Of a stretch of 64,000 bases of DNA, positions 10,076 through 20,815 are shown one piece after another. Every line of letters begins with the position of its first letter. The first letter of the stretch is position 1. The translations under genes were made by a program, and so were the position numbers. Source of the stretch: Branchipolynoe longqiensis (taxonomy: Eukaryota; Annelida; Polychaeta; Phyllodocida; Polynoidae); contig CM059189.1 in the NCBI GenBank assembly GCA_030323885.1, positions 47,623,015-47,687,014 of the forward strand, in the 5' to 3' direction. The notes below the pieces were generated by a model. It did no database searches, was not told where the DNA came from, and saw nothing but the letters and a program-made list of their open reading frames with translations.

Positions 10076-10575
10076 GTGGTAATGGGAAATGACCAAGGTG
10101 TGGTGAAGGAGATGGGGAAAGTGGACAGACTGTACAGAGTGGGGGGGGGGGGGCATGGGCAGGGCGGGGGGCCGAGGGGGCGGGTGGAGGGGGGGGGGGA
10201 GCCAGGTGCAGCAGGACACACATGTGGCATCCGCCCACCGATGACCAGCGGTCGCTGACCCCATGTCTCCCCCTCCCCCTACCCCCACCCCCCACCTTGC
10301 CCTTCCACAACCCCCACAACCTCCAAAACCCCCACCTGGCAGGGCAGGCAACCCTTCCCACTGACCACTGACCCCCGCCCTCCCCCCTCCCGTTGTCACG
10401 TGACCTTCCGCGCCGACCACCATCCCACAAATCACCAAGGGAAGTGCGGAGGTATGAAATTGATTTTCCTCGGATATCAAATTGTTTATTCTTTTCATCG
10501 AGTTGGCGGGCGATTTTCCAACGATTGACATTCCATTAAGGGTGACTTTAGGAGTATTTCGCAGATGCCATTTGG
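10076..10575. other. GC-rich, then AT-richer single-copy sequence
   Basis: Poly-G runs at 10141 and 10190, then sequence rich in GACC/GGTC half-sites up to about 10440. I see no ORF with coding character and no transposon ends. Confidence 0.5.
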
Positions 10576-10580
10576 AGTAG

Positions 10581-10820
10581 TTGGTAGGTTGGTTGTTGGA
10601 CTTTTACGTCCTGGCAACATCTAAGGTCATGTCAGGATGGGTACCGACAGTGTGCAATCATGGCGACTTCATAGTGCTGCTCCACTGGGAGACCAGACCA
10701 TTGATTAAACTATAGAAAATGTCCATCAAGGTAGGTAGCAACAACCAAGTGTAAGGTATGGTTTGACTCATCTAGGAAGTGAACCCACGATCTCCCGCAC
10801 AGGAAGAGGAGTCTCAACTC
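10581..10820 (-). mobile_element. SINE-A with internal deletion
   Basis: Tail end ggttggttgttggacttttacg is present, the body runs to gaccagacca, then most of the middle is missing before gtaggtagcaac and a degraded head. Confidence 0.8.
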
Positions 10821-10929
10821 ATCCAGAGATTAAATTCCGTGCATTGCTTTCTGTGACATTATTGTGACATGCCTGCCAACCGAACTGAACGCTTCCTCAC
10901 ATGCATCGACGTAAGATTTTGTTTATTTA

Positions 10930-11190
10930 TTATTGTTTTACGTCCTAGTCGCTTCCTAGCCAGGTGCTCCGCATTATTGGGACAGGGCAAGGACTGGTTT
11001 AGCTCAGTGTTAGGATAATGTGACTGAGTGGGATATCAGGTCATGGTGCTGGTGGCTTGGTCTCCCAGTGGGGCAGCACTATAAAGTCGCCATGAATGCG
11101 CACTGTCACAAGTTGGTGGCCGTCCTGATATGACGTTAGAAGTTACATGTTGCTAGGACATAAAACCCTAAGAAACAAACAAATCTCAAT
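10930..11190 (+). mobile_element. SINE-A body and tail, headless
   Basis: Begins with a scrap of inverted tail (gttttacgtcctag) joined directly to tcgcttcctagccaggtgctc, then a complete body and an aagaaacaaacaaa tail. Confidence 0.85.
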
Positions 11191-11217
11191 CTATATCATT
11201 CAGCGCTGAGTATTAAG

Positions 11218-11350
11218 GGCACTGACAAGACTTATTCAGCAGAATAAACATATTTACCACCAAACAATGGTTTAACAAAATTGAAAACTAGCTGGAAGAC
11301 CAGTGCTTCGGCATTGACAACAGACTTATTCAGCAGAATAAACATAGTTA
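11218..11350. repeat. Duplicated gacttattcagcagaataaac segment
   Basis: gacttattcagcagaataaa occurs at 11228 and 11323. The sequence between (gaagaccagtgct.cggc..tgacaa) is also found at 27184-27245, so this is a dispersed repeat, perhaps a retrotransposon 3' end. Family unknown. Confidence 0.5.
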
Positions 11351-11654
11351 CCGCCCAAAAAAGGGGAGTGAAATTGGATCGAAGATTCGCAAATTAACCA
11401 ATAACTACTCAAATAAACGACCAAAAGCAGTTTTACTGCTGTACAATTACAGTCATATCTGACTCCCATCAACGAACATGCATCAGTGAACCTTAAAGAT
11501 GGAGATATCATCGGAGGTACAGTAACAACAACACAAATAACAACAACTTAAACATCAAGCGATGAAAAAGAAATCCCATCTTTTCATGAAATAAATGAGA
11601 GATTGTTCTGTCTGACACATTCCTCGTCCACAACACGCCACGCTGCAGGTAACT

Positions 11655-11680
11655 TATATACAGGGTGTCTCTAAAGTCAC
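11655..11680 (+). mobile_element. Mariner-like inverted terminal repeat (left)
   Basis: TATACAGGGTGTCTCTAAAG matches the general form of mariner ends (TA target, CAGGGTGTCYCA). An inverted partner lies at 13580-13606. No transposase frame is visible between them. Confidence 0.45.
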
Positions 11681-12428
11681 TATCTATCTGTGTGACATTA
11701 GATGTTCTTGTTTGATCAAATACTATGCTGTTGTAAAGATATGTATCTCTAGTGTAAATTTGTGTACCGTATATGTTCCAATAGAAGCACGCTACCCAAT
11801 AGAAGCACACCCCCCATTTCAAGATTGAAAGCACGCACAAACTTACAATCATATTCAGACTGAATGCACATAAAATAAGACAATCCCACTTTATTTCAGA
11901 GGCACGACAAAAACAAATCCATGAAATTCAACTTTGAATAAATGCGCATCTATGTGTCTGCACTCGAGCAGTGCGCATCTATTGAGACATATCCAGTATT
12001 TATAAGCAATTAATTGGTTTATGGCAAATTTTGTGTAATTGTTAAAATTTTCATTTCAGGCCCATATCACTGATGATGAATAAATGTGGGAGAATGAGTG
12101 TTTGTGGTAACAAAGTTACCACAAACACTAACATGCAAGATAAAAGGCTTGGAATGAGAGAAAATGAAATGTAATTTTCAGAGGAAGGTTCATAAGAAAG
12201 GTCAAACAGACAAGGCTATTCATGAGTTCTGAAACAAAATTTCAGAAAACTAGATATGTGCATGATGACCGTTGGACTCGGCACTTTAAGGTTTGCAGAG
12301 ACACTCATGGTCGCCATGTGCAGCACTAATTCTTTATGGCATATACTTTGAAATAAATATATTGACCATGTCTTAAACCAGATTTGCATGATCCAAAATA
12401 TTTAAAAAAAATAGATAATGGTTAGTTC
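11681..12428. other. AT-rich sequence with no recognised feature
   Basis: Contains short direct repeats (caatagaagcac twice near 11779-11810; gtttgtggtaacaaagttaccacaaac, a short palindrome, near 12100-12127). No convincing ORF. Confidence 0.4.
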
Positions 12429-12628
12429 TTGGTTGGTTGTTGGAGTTTTACGTCCTGTCAACATCTAAGATCATATCAGGACAGGTACCGACTTGTGACA
12501 GTGCGCACTCATGGCAACTTTATAGTTTTGCCCCATCGGGAGACCAGGCCACCAGCAAGTACCATGACCTGATATCCAAGTCAGTCACATCCTGACACTG
12601 AGCCAAACATTCCTTGCCCTATGGTAAT
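12429..12628 (-). mobile_element. SINE-A, 3' half, split by insertion
   Basis: Starts ggttggttgttggagtttta and runs through the body to ccctatggtaatg, where foreign DNA begins. The same copy resumes at about 13428 with caagctaggaagcgacaagg and finishes with the head at 13575. Confidence 0.85.
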
Positions 12629-13427
12629 GTGTGGTATAAGGTATCTTATGCAAATATTATTCTGGGAACGTTCTAGAAGGTATTGGTTGGTACTGCTGAA
12701 GCTGCCTGGAATGCACCTGAGTCTGTGTTAATGGTGGTGCATTGTTCAGCTTGTGGGGACGTATAGCTGGTGGCAGAACTACTAGAGGCCCACACTTGCT
12801 ATCCGGACCGCACTTTGTCCACACCTCTCTCTATCTCCTCTCCTCTGGCATTGCTCCTCCTTGATATGTCTGAAAAGAGTTCCAGGACGGGGAGTCCACT
12901 GGCATTTCACCTTCTACTCTTATTCTGTCCGTGTCTTTGGCTCGCCGGCTGGTCACCATAGAGCAAATAGACACGGTCCTTTGACTCAACTCTCCTCATT
13001 TCTCTTTCCTAGACTCTACCCTTTTTTTTTTCTCCCAGGCATACTCCTCACCCTGACCAGGGGAGTTGTGTGCTTGGGTGGGGCCCTGTACCTTTATGTT
13101 TTCTGTCGCTTTGTTCTCGTTGCTGGAACCACCACTGCACCCATCTTTACCCGCCCTTCTTCGAAACCCTTGCTGCTGTTGCCTGGATACAAGTGCCCAA
13201 CTACCGCTCAACTACCGCCGGACCGAAGAGATTCGGGGCCGCCTCAACACTTTGCTGTTACAATGTTGTAAAGATGTCCCCAGCTTCTACAACACTCCCT
13301 ACTGAAGATTAATCTTCAACCAAAGATTGGGCCGATTTATCGGAGCCTTTCAATAAATGTTGCAGTTCTGTAACCAGTAACCATCGTAAGGTTACAAACC
13401 ACCCCCAAAGTCAAAGCTAGAGGCCAG
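12629..13427 (+). mobile_element. 0.8-kb LTR-like insertion inside SINE-A
   Basis: Everything between the two halves of a SINE-A copy must be younger than it. The insert begins TGTGGTATAAGG, contains an AATAAA-type signal (caataaatgttgcag at about 13350), and a candidate end GGTTACA lies at 13395-13401, giving a TG...CA form typical of a solo LTR. I find no clean 4-6 bp duplication, so it is a candidate only. Open frames inside (for example 12861-13271) have no recognised domain. Confidence 0.45.
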
Positions 13428-13577
13428 TTGCTCACAGGAGTCAAGCTAGGAAGCGACAAGGATCACTTTGTAAGGCATTGGTTTGACTAGACCAGGGTTC
13501 AAACCCGTGAGTTCGAGTCCCACGATCTACCAAAACAGGAGACGGACGCTCAACTCATTCGGCCATCCCGCCTGGGC
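13428..13577 (-). mobile_element. SINE-A head half, continuation of the 12429 copy
   Basis: gctaggaagcgac, cattggtttgact.gacc, B box ggttcaaaccc with a repeated gagttcgagtcccacgatc, and head ctcattcggccatcccgcc. Confidence 0.85.
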
Positions 13578-13579
13578 GT

Positions 13580-13606
13580 AATGTATTTTGAGACACCCTG
13601 TATAAT
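13580..13606 (-). mobile_element. Mariner-like inverted terminal repeat (right)
   Basis: Reverse strand reads TATACAGGGTGTCTCAAAAT, the inverted counterpart of 11655. It directly abuts the head of the SINE-A copy ending at 13577. Confidence 0.45.
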
Positions 13607-13834
13607 GGGATGTGTGTGTGGGTGTGTGTGTGTGTGGGTGGGTGGGGGAGGGGGACACTGCGTGCAATGTCTTCCCTCCAAACCCTTGACCATAAAAACC
13701 AGAGTCGGGGCGCTATGATATGTGTAGCCTCACCACGAAGTCCCATTATTGGCGTGTACATCACGTGACTACCTCACGCAGGTCCAGGGTTCACTAACAG
13801 TAACAAGCAGACAAGTGCTCACAAAACATGTCTA

Positions 13835-14084
13835 TTAGTTGAGCGTCGGTCTCCCGTTTTGGTAGATCGTGGGAATCGAACCCACCGGTTCAGTCCCTGA
13901 TCGAGTCAAGCCAATGATTTAAAAATTTATACTTGTCGCTTCCTAGCTAGACAATCGGAATTATTAGGATAGGGCAAGGACTGGTTGGGCTCGGAATCAG
14001 GATAATGCGACTGAGGGGGATATCAGGTCAGGGTGCTAGCGGCCTCATTTCCCAGTGGGGCAGCACTATAAAGTCGCCATGATC
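13835..14084 (+). mobile_element. SINE-A
   Basis: Head with the extended variable region (gagcgtcggtctcccgttttg...gatcgtggg), B box, and body up to ataaagtcgccatga; the 3' tail is missing. Confidence 0.88.
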
Positions 14085-14097
14085 CCTAATAATAGTA

Positions 14098-14178
14098 ATA
14101 TCCCACTCAGTCACATTATCCTGATACTGAGCTAACCAGTCCTTGTCCTATCCTATTAATGCCGAGCGCTAGGCTAGG
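14098..14178 (-). mobile_element. SINE-A body fragment
   Basis: Only tatcccactcag to gcgctaggctagg, cut at 14179 by the tail of the next copy. Confidence 0.8.
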
Positions 14179-14515
14179 TTTGTTTGTTGTTGTTTTATGT
14201 CCTAGCAACATCTAAGGTCATATCAGGACGGGTACCAACTTGTGACAGTGTGCACTCATGGCGACTTTATAGTGCTGTCCCACTGCAAAATCAGGCCGCC
14301 GGCACCATGACCTGGTATCCCACTCGCTCACATTATCCTGACACTGAGCACACCAGTCCTTGCCCTGTCCTAATAATGCCGAGCGCCTGGCTAGGAAGCG
14401 ACAAGTATCAATTTTTAAGTCATTAGTTTGACTCGACCAGGGTTCGAACCCACGACCCCACGATCTACCAGCAAGGGAAACGGACGCTCTAACTCATTCG
14501 GCCATCCAGTCTGGT
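14179..14515 (-). mobile_element. SINE-A, full length, well preserved
   Basis: Tail tttgtttgttgttg, complete body, B box gggttcgaaccc, head ending ccatccagtctgg. One of the cleaner copies for deriving a consensus. Confidence 0.92.
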
Positions 14516-14582
14516 TGCAAACATATTTAGCTCAAATATAAATATGGCAGAAATTCAAAGCCATCGAATATGCAACTTTATA

Positions 14583-14895
14583 TTAAAGGTGTATAGTGCG
14601 ATGGTTTTACGCTTCTCTTCAATTTTCTGAAAGAAATATATCAAATTGATCGTTATAATCCACCATACTTTCTTTCCATGTAATCTTTATTTTAAATGGC
14701 TAACTTTTAAGACATTTGAAGTGCAAACATGTAAAATTACTTTTGGCAAGCACATCAAAACTTTTAGACCACAGGCTTCTGCAATAACAGATTCTATTAA
14801 ATTGCCACAGTATCCTCACTAGAAATGTAGAAACAAATCTAGATAATTGTTTTGGTTTCGAAAATGTGATGCTTCATCGAACTATGCAGCTTTAA
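14583..14895 (+). mobile_element. MITE-1, complete, diverged
   Basis: TTAA at 14583-14586 and 14892-14895; left end AGGTGTATAGTGCGATGG, right end CATCGAACTATGCAGCT. A scrap of another end (tatgcaacttta) lies just upstream at 14568. Confidence 0.85.
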
Positions 14896-15007
14896 GATCG
14901 CCATTGGTCACCAAACATGCACGGAATGGTGGATGCCAGAAGAGGTCAGCACTAAACCGCCACCTAGATTCTTGTAAATAGGTTTTCGACCAATGTATAT
15001 CAAGTTA

Positions 15008-15361
15008 ATAAAGTTGCATAGTCCGATGGTTTTGAATTTCTGTATTTTTTCTGAGATAAATATATTAGATCGATCACTAGTATCTACTTTAAATTAGTTC
15101 AAATTTACTTTTATTTTAAATAGTAAACTTTTGAGATATTTTGAGTGCAAACATGGAAAATTAGTTTTGGCAAGGACGCCAAAACTCTGACACCATAGAC
15201 TTCTGCAGTAACAGGTTCTGTTAAATTGACTCAGTATTGCCTTCTATGCAGAAACAAATGCTTAATAAGTGCATCAGTATCTAAGTTAGATATGTAAAAT
15301 CAAATCTAGATATTGATTTAGTTTTGAAAATTTGATATTTCATCGGACTATGCAGCTTTAA
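15008..15361 (+). mobile_element. MITE-1, complete
   Basis: ATAA/TTAA flanks; left AGTTGCATAGTCCGATGG, right CATCGGACTATGCAGCT. About 350 bp without ORFs. Confidence 0.9.
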
Positions 15362-15544
15362 AGCAAGTTGAGTTACTGCTGTAAATTCTCAACAACAAGT
15401 AGCCTTCTAAGATGCAATACTCTTTTTGTTGTTCTTCCCAGGAAATCCCTTAGTTTCTTTGACCTTTAAACCTCGTTCTCGACCTGAGAAGTAATAATAA
15501 TAATCACCATCATCAAGCAGCTTCACTAGATAACATTTCATTAC

Positions 15545-16215
15545 CTAACCTCTCCAAATAACTTGCTATTCATATCAGAGGACTAGATGGCAGTTCCTTA
15601 CCCACCCTTCCTGGATCAATAAATCTATTCACATCGGATCACTGGATGTCAGTTCCTCAACCACCTCCCCTGAATCATTTACTCTATTCACATTAAATTA
15701 CTAGATGGTATTTCCTTACTCACCCTCCCCAGATAACTAACCATGTATTCACATCAGAGCACCAGGCAAGATGGCCGAATCAGTAGAGCGCAGGTTTCCC
15801 ATGTGGGAGATTGGGAGTTTGATTCCCGGATGAGTCAAACCGATGACTTATCAAATTGACACTTGTCGCTACCTAGCCTAGCACTTGGCATTAATATGAT
15901 AGGACGAGGACTGGTTAGTGCTGTATCGGAATAATATGACTGTGTGGGATATCATGTCATGGAGCTGGCGGCCTGGTCTCCCAGTGGGGCAGCACTGTAG
16001 TATAAATGTCACCATGACTGCGCACTCTCACAAGTCAGTACCCATCCTGATATTACCTTAAATGTTGTCAGGATGTAAAACTCCAACAAACAAACAAACA
16101 AACGCATCAGAACACTACATGGCAGTTCCTTAACCACCTTCGCTGCATCACCGATTGTTCCCACCAGCAGATCGCTAGATGGCAGTTCCTTACCCACCCT
16201 CTCTGTGCATGATAA
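15545..16215. repeat. 59-bp satellite, split by a SINE-A
   Basis: Units with the core cta(g)atggcagttccttac and tattcacatcagagcac recur at 15585, 15644 and 15703 (59-bp steps), then again at about 16120 and 16174 after the SINE at 15763-16108. About six units. Confidence 0.85.
15763..16108 (+). mobile_element. SINE-A, full length, with 11-bp TSD
   Basis: Head caagatggccgaatcagtagagcgc, full body, tail aacaaacaaacaaacaaac. It is bounded by catcagagcac on the left and catcagaacac on the right, an 11-bp target duplication of satellite sequence. Confidence 0.92.
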
Positions 16216-16316
16216 CCCTGCCTCTTGTCACCTTGCTGAGACCCTTTATGCACATGATTGATCGTCATGTCACATGGCAGTGGACCTGTAGGGATATTGA
16301 CTGAACGGTCGGCGCC

Positions 16317-16356
16317 ACGTCACCCCTACGTCATCACACACGTCATCACCACGTCA
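16317..16356 (+). promoter_or_regulatory. Four phased ACGTCA half-sites (CRE/bZIP-like)
   Basis: ACGTCA at 16317, 16328, 16340 and 16351, all on one strand, spaced 11, 12 and 11 bp, so they face the same side of the helix. ACGTCA is the half-site bound by CREB/ATF-type bZIP factors. It may instead be a degenerate 11-bp tandem repeat. Confidence 0.35.
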
Positions 16357-16422
16357 TCCTGACCCCCCTCATAAACTGACGGCTTGTTACTATTCAACCA
16401 CATGGGCAGGTAGGAAGAAACA

Positions 16423-16759
16423 TTGGTTGGTTGTTTGAGTTTTACGTCCTGGCAACATGGGTACCGACTTGTGACAGTGCACACTCATGGCAACTTTTAT
16501 AGTGCTGCCCCACTGGGAGACCAGACCACCAGCACCATGACCTGATATCTCACTCAGTCATATTATCCTGACACTGAGCCAAACCAGTCCGTGCCCTATT
16601 CTAGTAATGCAGAGTGCCAGGCTAGGAAACGACAAGTATCAATTTTTAAGTCATTGATTTGACACGACCATGATGCGAACCCACAAACTCATGGGTTCGG
16701 ATCTCCCGATCTCCCAAAACAGGAGACGGACGCTCTACTCATTTGGCCACCCGGTCTGG
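16423..16759 (-). mobile_element. SINE-A, full length
   Basis: Tail ggttggttgtttgagttttacg, complete body and head ending atttggccacccggtctgg; the region around the B box is duplicated (gaacccacaaactcatgggttcgg). Confidence 0.9.
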
Positions 16760-16766
16760 TCAAACA

Positions 16767-16812
16767 TAAGTAAATGCTATGGTTTCGAAAATGTTATGCT
16801 TTCACTGAACTA
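16767..16812 (+). mobile_element. MITE-1 right-end fragment
   Basis: tggtttcgaaaatgttatgc...ctatgcagctt; the rest was lost where SINE-A abuts. Confidence 0.75.
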
Positions 16813-17064
16813 TGCAGCTTCCGAGAATTAAGAGCCTAGAATCGATAGTAAGTGTGTTTGTTTGTTGTTTGTTGTCATTGTTTGTTTTTGGGGAGTTTTC
16901 AGTCTCATTGGTGCAGAACTGTATGGGCACCCCTGAAAGCGGTTCCATGTGGTCGGGAGTTGCGTTCCGATGGGTAGTGGTCAGAGAATTGGAGGGGGGG
17001 GGGGGAAGGAAAAAGGCAGCCTAAGAGCCCAACCACAGTCCTCTGAGAGGGCCGGGAGAGGCTG

Positions 17065-17335
17065 GGTGGTTGGTGTAGTTTTACGCCCCAGTAAGACCCT
17101 AGGCCATACCAGGACTTTTACCGACTTGTGACAGTGTGCACTCATGGTGACTTTATAGTGTTGCCCCACTGGGAAATCAGGCTGCTGGCACCATGACCTG
17201 ATGTCCCACACAGTCACATTATCCTGACACTATGCATCCAGTCCCTGTCCTGACCTCATAACGCCAAGCACCGAGCAGCAACAGGTACCTATTTTATAAG
17301 TCATTGGTTTGACTCGACCAGGATCCAAACTTGAG
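17065..17335 (-). mobile_element. SINE-A
   Basis: Starts gggtggttggtgtagttttacg; body to cattggtttgactcgaccagg; head lost. Confidence 0.85.
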
Positions 17336-17393
17336 TCCCTCCAGATTCACAAGTATGCACAGTAAGTCCGGCCAAGGCCAGAGGAAGAAGTGA

Positions 17394-17655
17394 AGACTGC
17401 ACACTAATGGTGACTTTATAGTGCGTTCCCACTGGGAAATCAGGCCACCAGTATCATGACCCGATATCCCACACAGTCACATTATCCTGACACTGAGCTA
17501 ACCAGTCCTTGCCCTATTCTATTAATGCACAGCACCAGGCTAGGAAGCGATAAGTATCAATTTGATAAGTCATTGGTTTGACTCGACAGGGAATAGAACT
17601 CCCGATCTCCTGCACGCGAGTCCCGGCCTCTACCAATTCAGCTACCGCGCCCAGT
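17394..17655 (-). mobile_element. SINE-A, tail-truncated
   Basis: Body from ctgcacactaatggtgac through a complete head (ctctaccaattcagctaccgcg). Confidence 0.85.
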
Positions 17656-17869
17656 TAATCTCAAATGAGTTGAAGTAAATATAAACCTACACAGGCCTAA
17701 ATTAGGCCTATGGGGGATGTGTTGTATGTACAATTTGGGCAAACAACGGTTTAAAAAAATCATTTCATCATGGAATAAGAACATTATATCCTGTTCTCTT
17801 GTGCTTTCCTTACAGTTAAAAGAAACTTTATTTCATCGTGGAATAAGAACACTCCTGTTCTCCTATATT

Positions 17870-18254
17870 TTCCCATAAATATATTAGGTTCATCTTTATA
17901 ATCTCCCTTACTTTAGTTTGAAATAACTTTGATCTTAGATGGCTAACTTTTGAGATGTTTGAAGGGCAAACACACACAATTTAATTTGGGCAAGCACACC
18001 AAAACTCTGACACCATAGACTTCTGCAGGTTGGTTGGTTGTTGGAGTTTTACATCTTGGCAACAGCTAAGGTCATCAGGACGGGGCTTCTGCAGTAACAA
18101 GTTCTATTAAATTGGCATGATATTCTCTTCTATGTGGTAACAAATGTTTGATAAGCGCAACAGTATCTAAGTTAGATATGTACAATCAAATATAGGAAAT
18201 TGTCTTAGTTTTGAAAATGTGATGTTTTCAATCGGATTATGACGCATTAAATAC
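17870..18254 (+). mobile_element. MITE-1, left end diverged, interrupted
   Basis: MITE-1 interior from cataaatatattaggttc to the degraded right end (ggattatgacgcattaa). A 57-bp SINE-A fragment interrupts it at 18029. The sequence just 5' (17750-17865) holds a local duplication, ttcatc(a/g)tggaataagaacac. Confidence 0.8.
18020..18094 (-). mobile_element. 5'-truncated SINE-A (57 bp) with 9-bp TSD
   Basis: 18029-18085 contains only the last 57 bp of SINE-A (ggttggttggttgttggagt...caggacgggg). cttctgcag at 18020-18028 and 18086-18094 is the target duplication, taken from MITE-1. A very short copy with an intact 3' end is the expected result of abortive target-primed reverse transcription. Confidence 0.9.
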
Positions 18255-18599
18255 TACGATGTTCTTTGCATGTTTGTCGCCCCAACCCAAAGTAGAGGCT
18301 ATAAAATAACTAGTTCTTCGAATAAACATAAAGTTCACATTTCTCGTGTTGTGTCATATAATTTTATCATATGGAGAATAGATCAGTTCCGAGATACCAA
18401 CATTGGTGCATGCATGGCCACTATGACGGGCCTGCTGGCGGTACTGTGTGTGTGCGTAGGGGGGGGGGGGGGGGGGGGGGCAGCTGCAGGAGGGTGACGG
18501 GTTGGTAGACTTACACGTGTCTGCCCACTACAATTGGTTTTATTTTTTAGTCTTTTTTATTTTAAAAGAAATCAGATTAGTGCACTTCCTAACATAATT

Positions 18600-18827
18600 G
18601 CACAATAAACACATTAGATTGGTCGTTATAATCTACATTTTTTAAGTTTGAAGTCACTTTTATTTTAAAGAGCTAAATTTGGAGAAGAACGCTACCAAGT
18701 TTGTTCACCAAGAACTATGTGGTTATGAGTTTAAAGCCGCATAGTCTGACGAAAGTATACAATTTACAAAACCAAAATAACTAACTAGATTTGATTCGAC
18801 ATGTCTAATTTAGATACTGGTACATTA
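18600..18827. mobile_element. MITE-1 fragments
   Basis: An interior piece (acacattagattggtcgttataatc...) at 18600-18685 and an inverted end piece (taaagccgcatagtctgacg...tctaatttagatactgg) at 18731-18822; rearranged. Confidence 0.7.
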
Positions 18828-18828
18828 T

Positions 18829-19149
18829 GTCCTGGCAACAGCTAAGGTCATATCAGGACGGGTACCGACTTGTGTGGCAGTGCATACTCATGGTAACTTT
18901 ATACTGCTGCCCCACTGGAAGATCAGGCTGCCAGCACCATGACCTGATATCCCACTCAGTCACATTATCCTGACACTGAGCTAACCAGTCCTTGCCCTAT
19001 CCTCATAATGCTGAGCACCTGGCTAGAAAGTGACAAGTATAAATTTGTAAGTCATTGGTTTGATTCGACCAGGGTTCAAACCCACGATACCATGATCTAC
19101 CAACACGGGAGACGGACGCTCCAACTCATTCGGCCTTCCCGTCTGGGCA
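18829..19149 (-). mobile_element. SINE-A
   Basis: cctggcaacagctaaggtcatat through a complete head ending cattcggccttcccgtctgg. Confidence 0.88.
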
Positions 19150-19183
19150 CTCAACCGCTGCATGATTCGGCCACTGCGGATTT

Positions 19184-19334
19184 CATGTCATGGTGCTGGT
19201 GGCCTGGTCTCCTAGTGGGGCAGCACTATAAAGTAAAGTCGCCATGAGTGTGCACTGTCACAAGTCGGTACCCGTCCTGATGTGACCTTTTATGTTGCCA
19301 GGGCGTAAAACTCCAACAACCAACCAACCAACCA
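19184..19334 (+). mobile_element. SINE-A 3' half
   Basis: catggtgctggtggcctggt to the tail ctccaacaaccaaccaaccaacc, with a small duplication in ataaagtaaagtcgcc. Confidence 0.88.
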
Positions 19335-19367
19335 GCCATTGCGCCCGGTGCGTGTTGGAGACTGGTT

Positions 19368-19875
19368 CCCGGTGTGGCGTTTTGAGCCGTGTGCCGTGTT
19401 CAGCCGTGTGCATGGACTCAAACTTAAGGCATTGTCAATGGTCGTGAGTCAGTAACCTTATAAATTTAATATAATGTTTTTGGTAAAGATGTTTTCTATA
19501 TGTGTACCAAGCGATTTGTTTCTAGGTGGTGTGGTTTTAGAGATATTTCACTTTTCCTGGATTTTCTGTATGAAGATTGCTCACCACCATTGACAATGGC
19601 TTGAGTTTGATTGTACGTGCAGTGCAAAACATTAGTTTTAATCAAAATTAATAGAAATCAAGAACACTAACCTTATAAATGTAATATAATCTTTTTGGTA
19701 AAGATGTTTTCTATATGAGTACCAAGCGATTTGTTAATAGGTGGTGTGGTTTTAGAGATATTTCACTTTTTCTGTATTTTCTGTATGAAGATTGCTCACG
19801 ACCATTGACAATGCCTTGAGTTTGAGTCTATGCGCACGGCTGAACACGGCGCACGGCTGAAAACGCCACACCGGG
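19368..19875. mobile_element. 508-bp long-TIR transposon ('N'), type 1 ends
   Basis: About 80-bp inverted ends starting CCCGGTGTGGCGTTTT, then GCCGTGTTCAGCCGTG and ggcattgtcaatggtcgtgag. Between them, in reverse orientation, lie two diverged direct copies of a 150-bp core (agtgaaatatctctaaaacc, acaaatcgcttggtac, catttataaggtta). The same core doublet is found in the element at 46860-47345, which has different outer ends. No ORF. A clear target duplication was not found. Confidence 0.8.
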
Positions 19876-19964
19876 CGGTGTGCATGCTGACCTGGTGCCG
19901 GGCATGTTCACGTACCGACGGGGCAGTATATAACACATCATAATGCACAGACCAGGGCGCACAG

Positions 19965-20230
19965 GTGTGGCAGTGTCGGCTGGGGAGCGGGGCGGGGGGG
20001 GGGGCAGCCTTATCTCCCCTGGGGGTTATCAGTGGTGGGTGGGGCGTGGTCAGGGGGCGAGGGGCAAACCTCTCTCCTCTACCACCTAATTCACCAACAA
20101 TTCGCCAGCCTTTTTTTACCGACCGGTTTCACCAACAATTCGCCAGCATGTTTCTTTTAATGGCTGGTTTCCTTAAAATAATCACCAGCATTTTTTTTTA
20201 CATTCAGTGATTAAGTAGGGGGGGGGGGGA
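19965..20230. other. Single-copy sequence with small direct repeats
   Basis: ttcaccaacaattcgccagc occurs twice (20089 and 20127), each followed by a T-run. Two G-runs are present. A short frame here is not supported. Confidence 0.4.
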
Positions 20231-20235
20231 GTTCA

Positions 20236-20430
20236 ACTGCGGTGGACAATTGGTCTTCCTCATTCCATTGCTACTTGTCATATCCTAGTAATGTCCACCA
20301 CCAGGCAAGGTAGTGAGTGACAAGTGCACATTTGATATACTATTGAGTCATTGGTTTGACCACCCCAGGATTCGAACCCAGGGTTCGAATCCCCCAGCGT
20401 GCCACAAAGCCATTCGACTATCAAATCTAG
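20236..20430 (-). mobile_element. SINE-A, tail II variant
   Basis: Begins with the alternative 3' end in reverse (caattggtcttcctcattcca), then catatcctagtaatg and a head with a duplicated B-box region. Confidence 0.8.
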
Positions 20431-20679
20431 GTGTTACCGCCCCAACGAATCACAAACAGGCGATATGAAACTTGCAGTGTCCGTACACATGTAAAGATAT
20501 GGAATTCAAGGCTATTTCATGGCTTTTGAAGGCTGGTTTTGATAGGCATTCAATACTACTTTAATTTGGATTTCAGGGAAAAAACAATGATGGCGAATGC
20601 CGATTTCAGACTAATTTAGATCAGTGGGGACAGTTTAACCGAATTTAAAGAGATCAGGTCGCGCATGAGTGAGCGCTGC

Positions 20680-20815
20680 TACATAATATATATATATATA
20701 TATATACATGCACATCTAATATATTGTAATATATATATATACGCATATGCACATAATATTATATATATATATAATATATACACATCCATTGATATATATA
20801 TATGTATACATGTCT
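20680..20815. repeat. (TA)n microsatellite cluster
   Basis: Three TA runs separated by cacat spacers, themselves roughly repeated. No other feature between 20430 and 20880. Confidence 0.85.

Noticed and set aside
8635..10430. Minus-strand ORFs of 531 and 569 residues
   Set aside because: They translate the 43-bp purine minisatellite; other minus frames over the array are open too, unit length is not a multiple of three, and no non-repeat domain exists.
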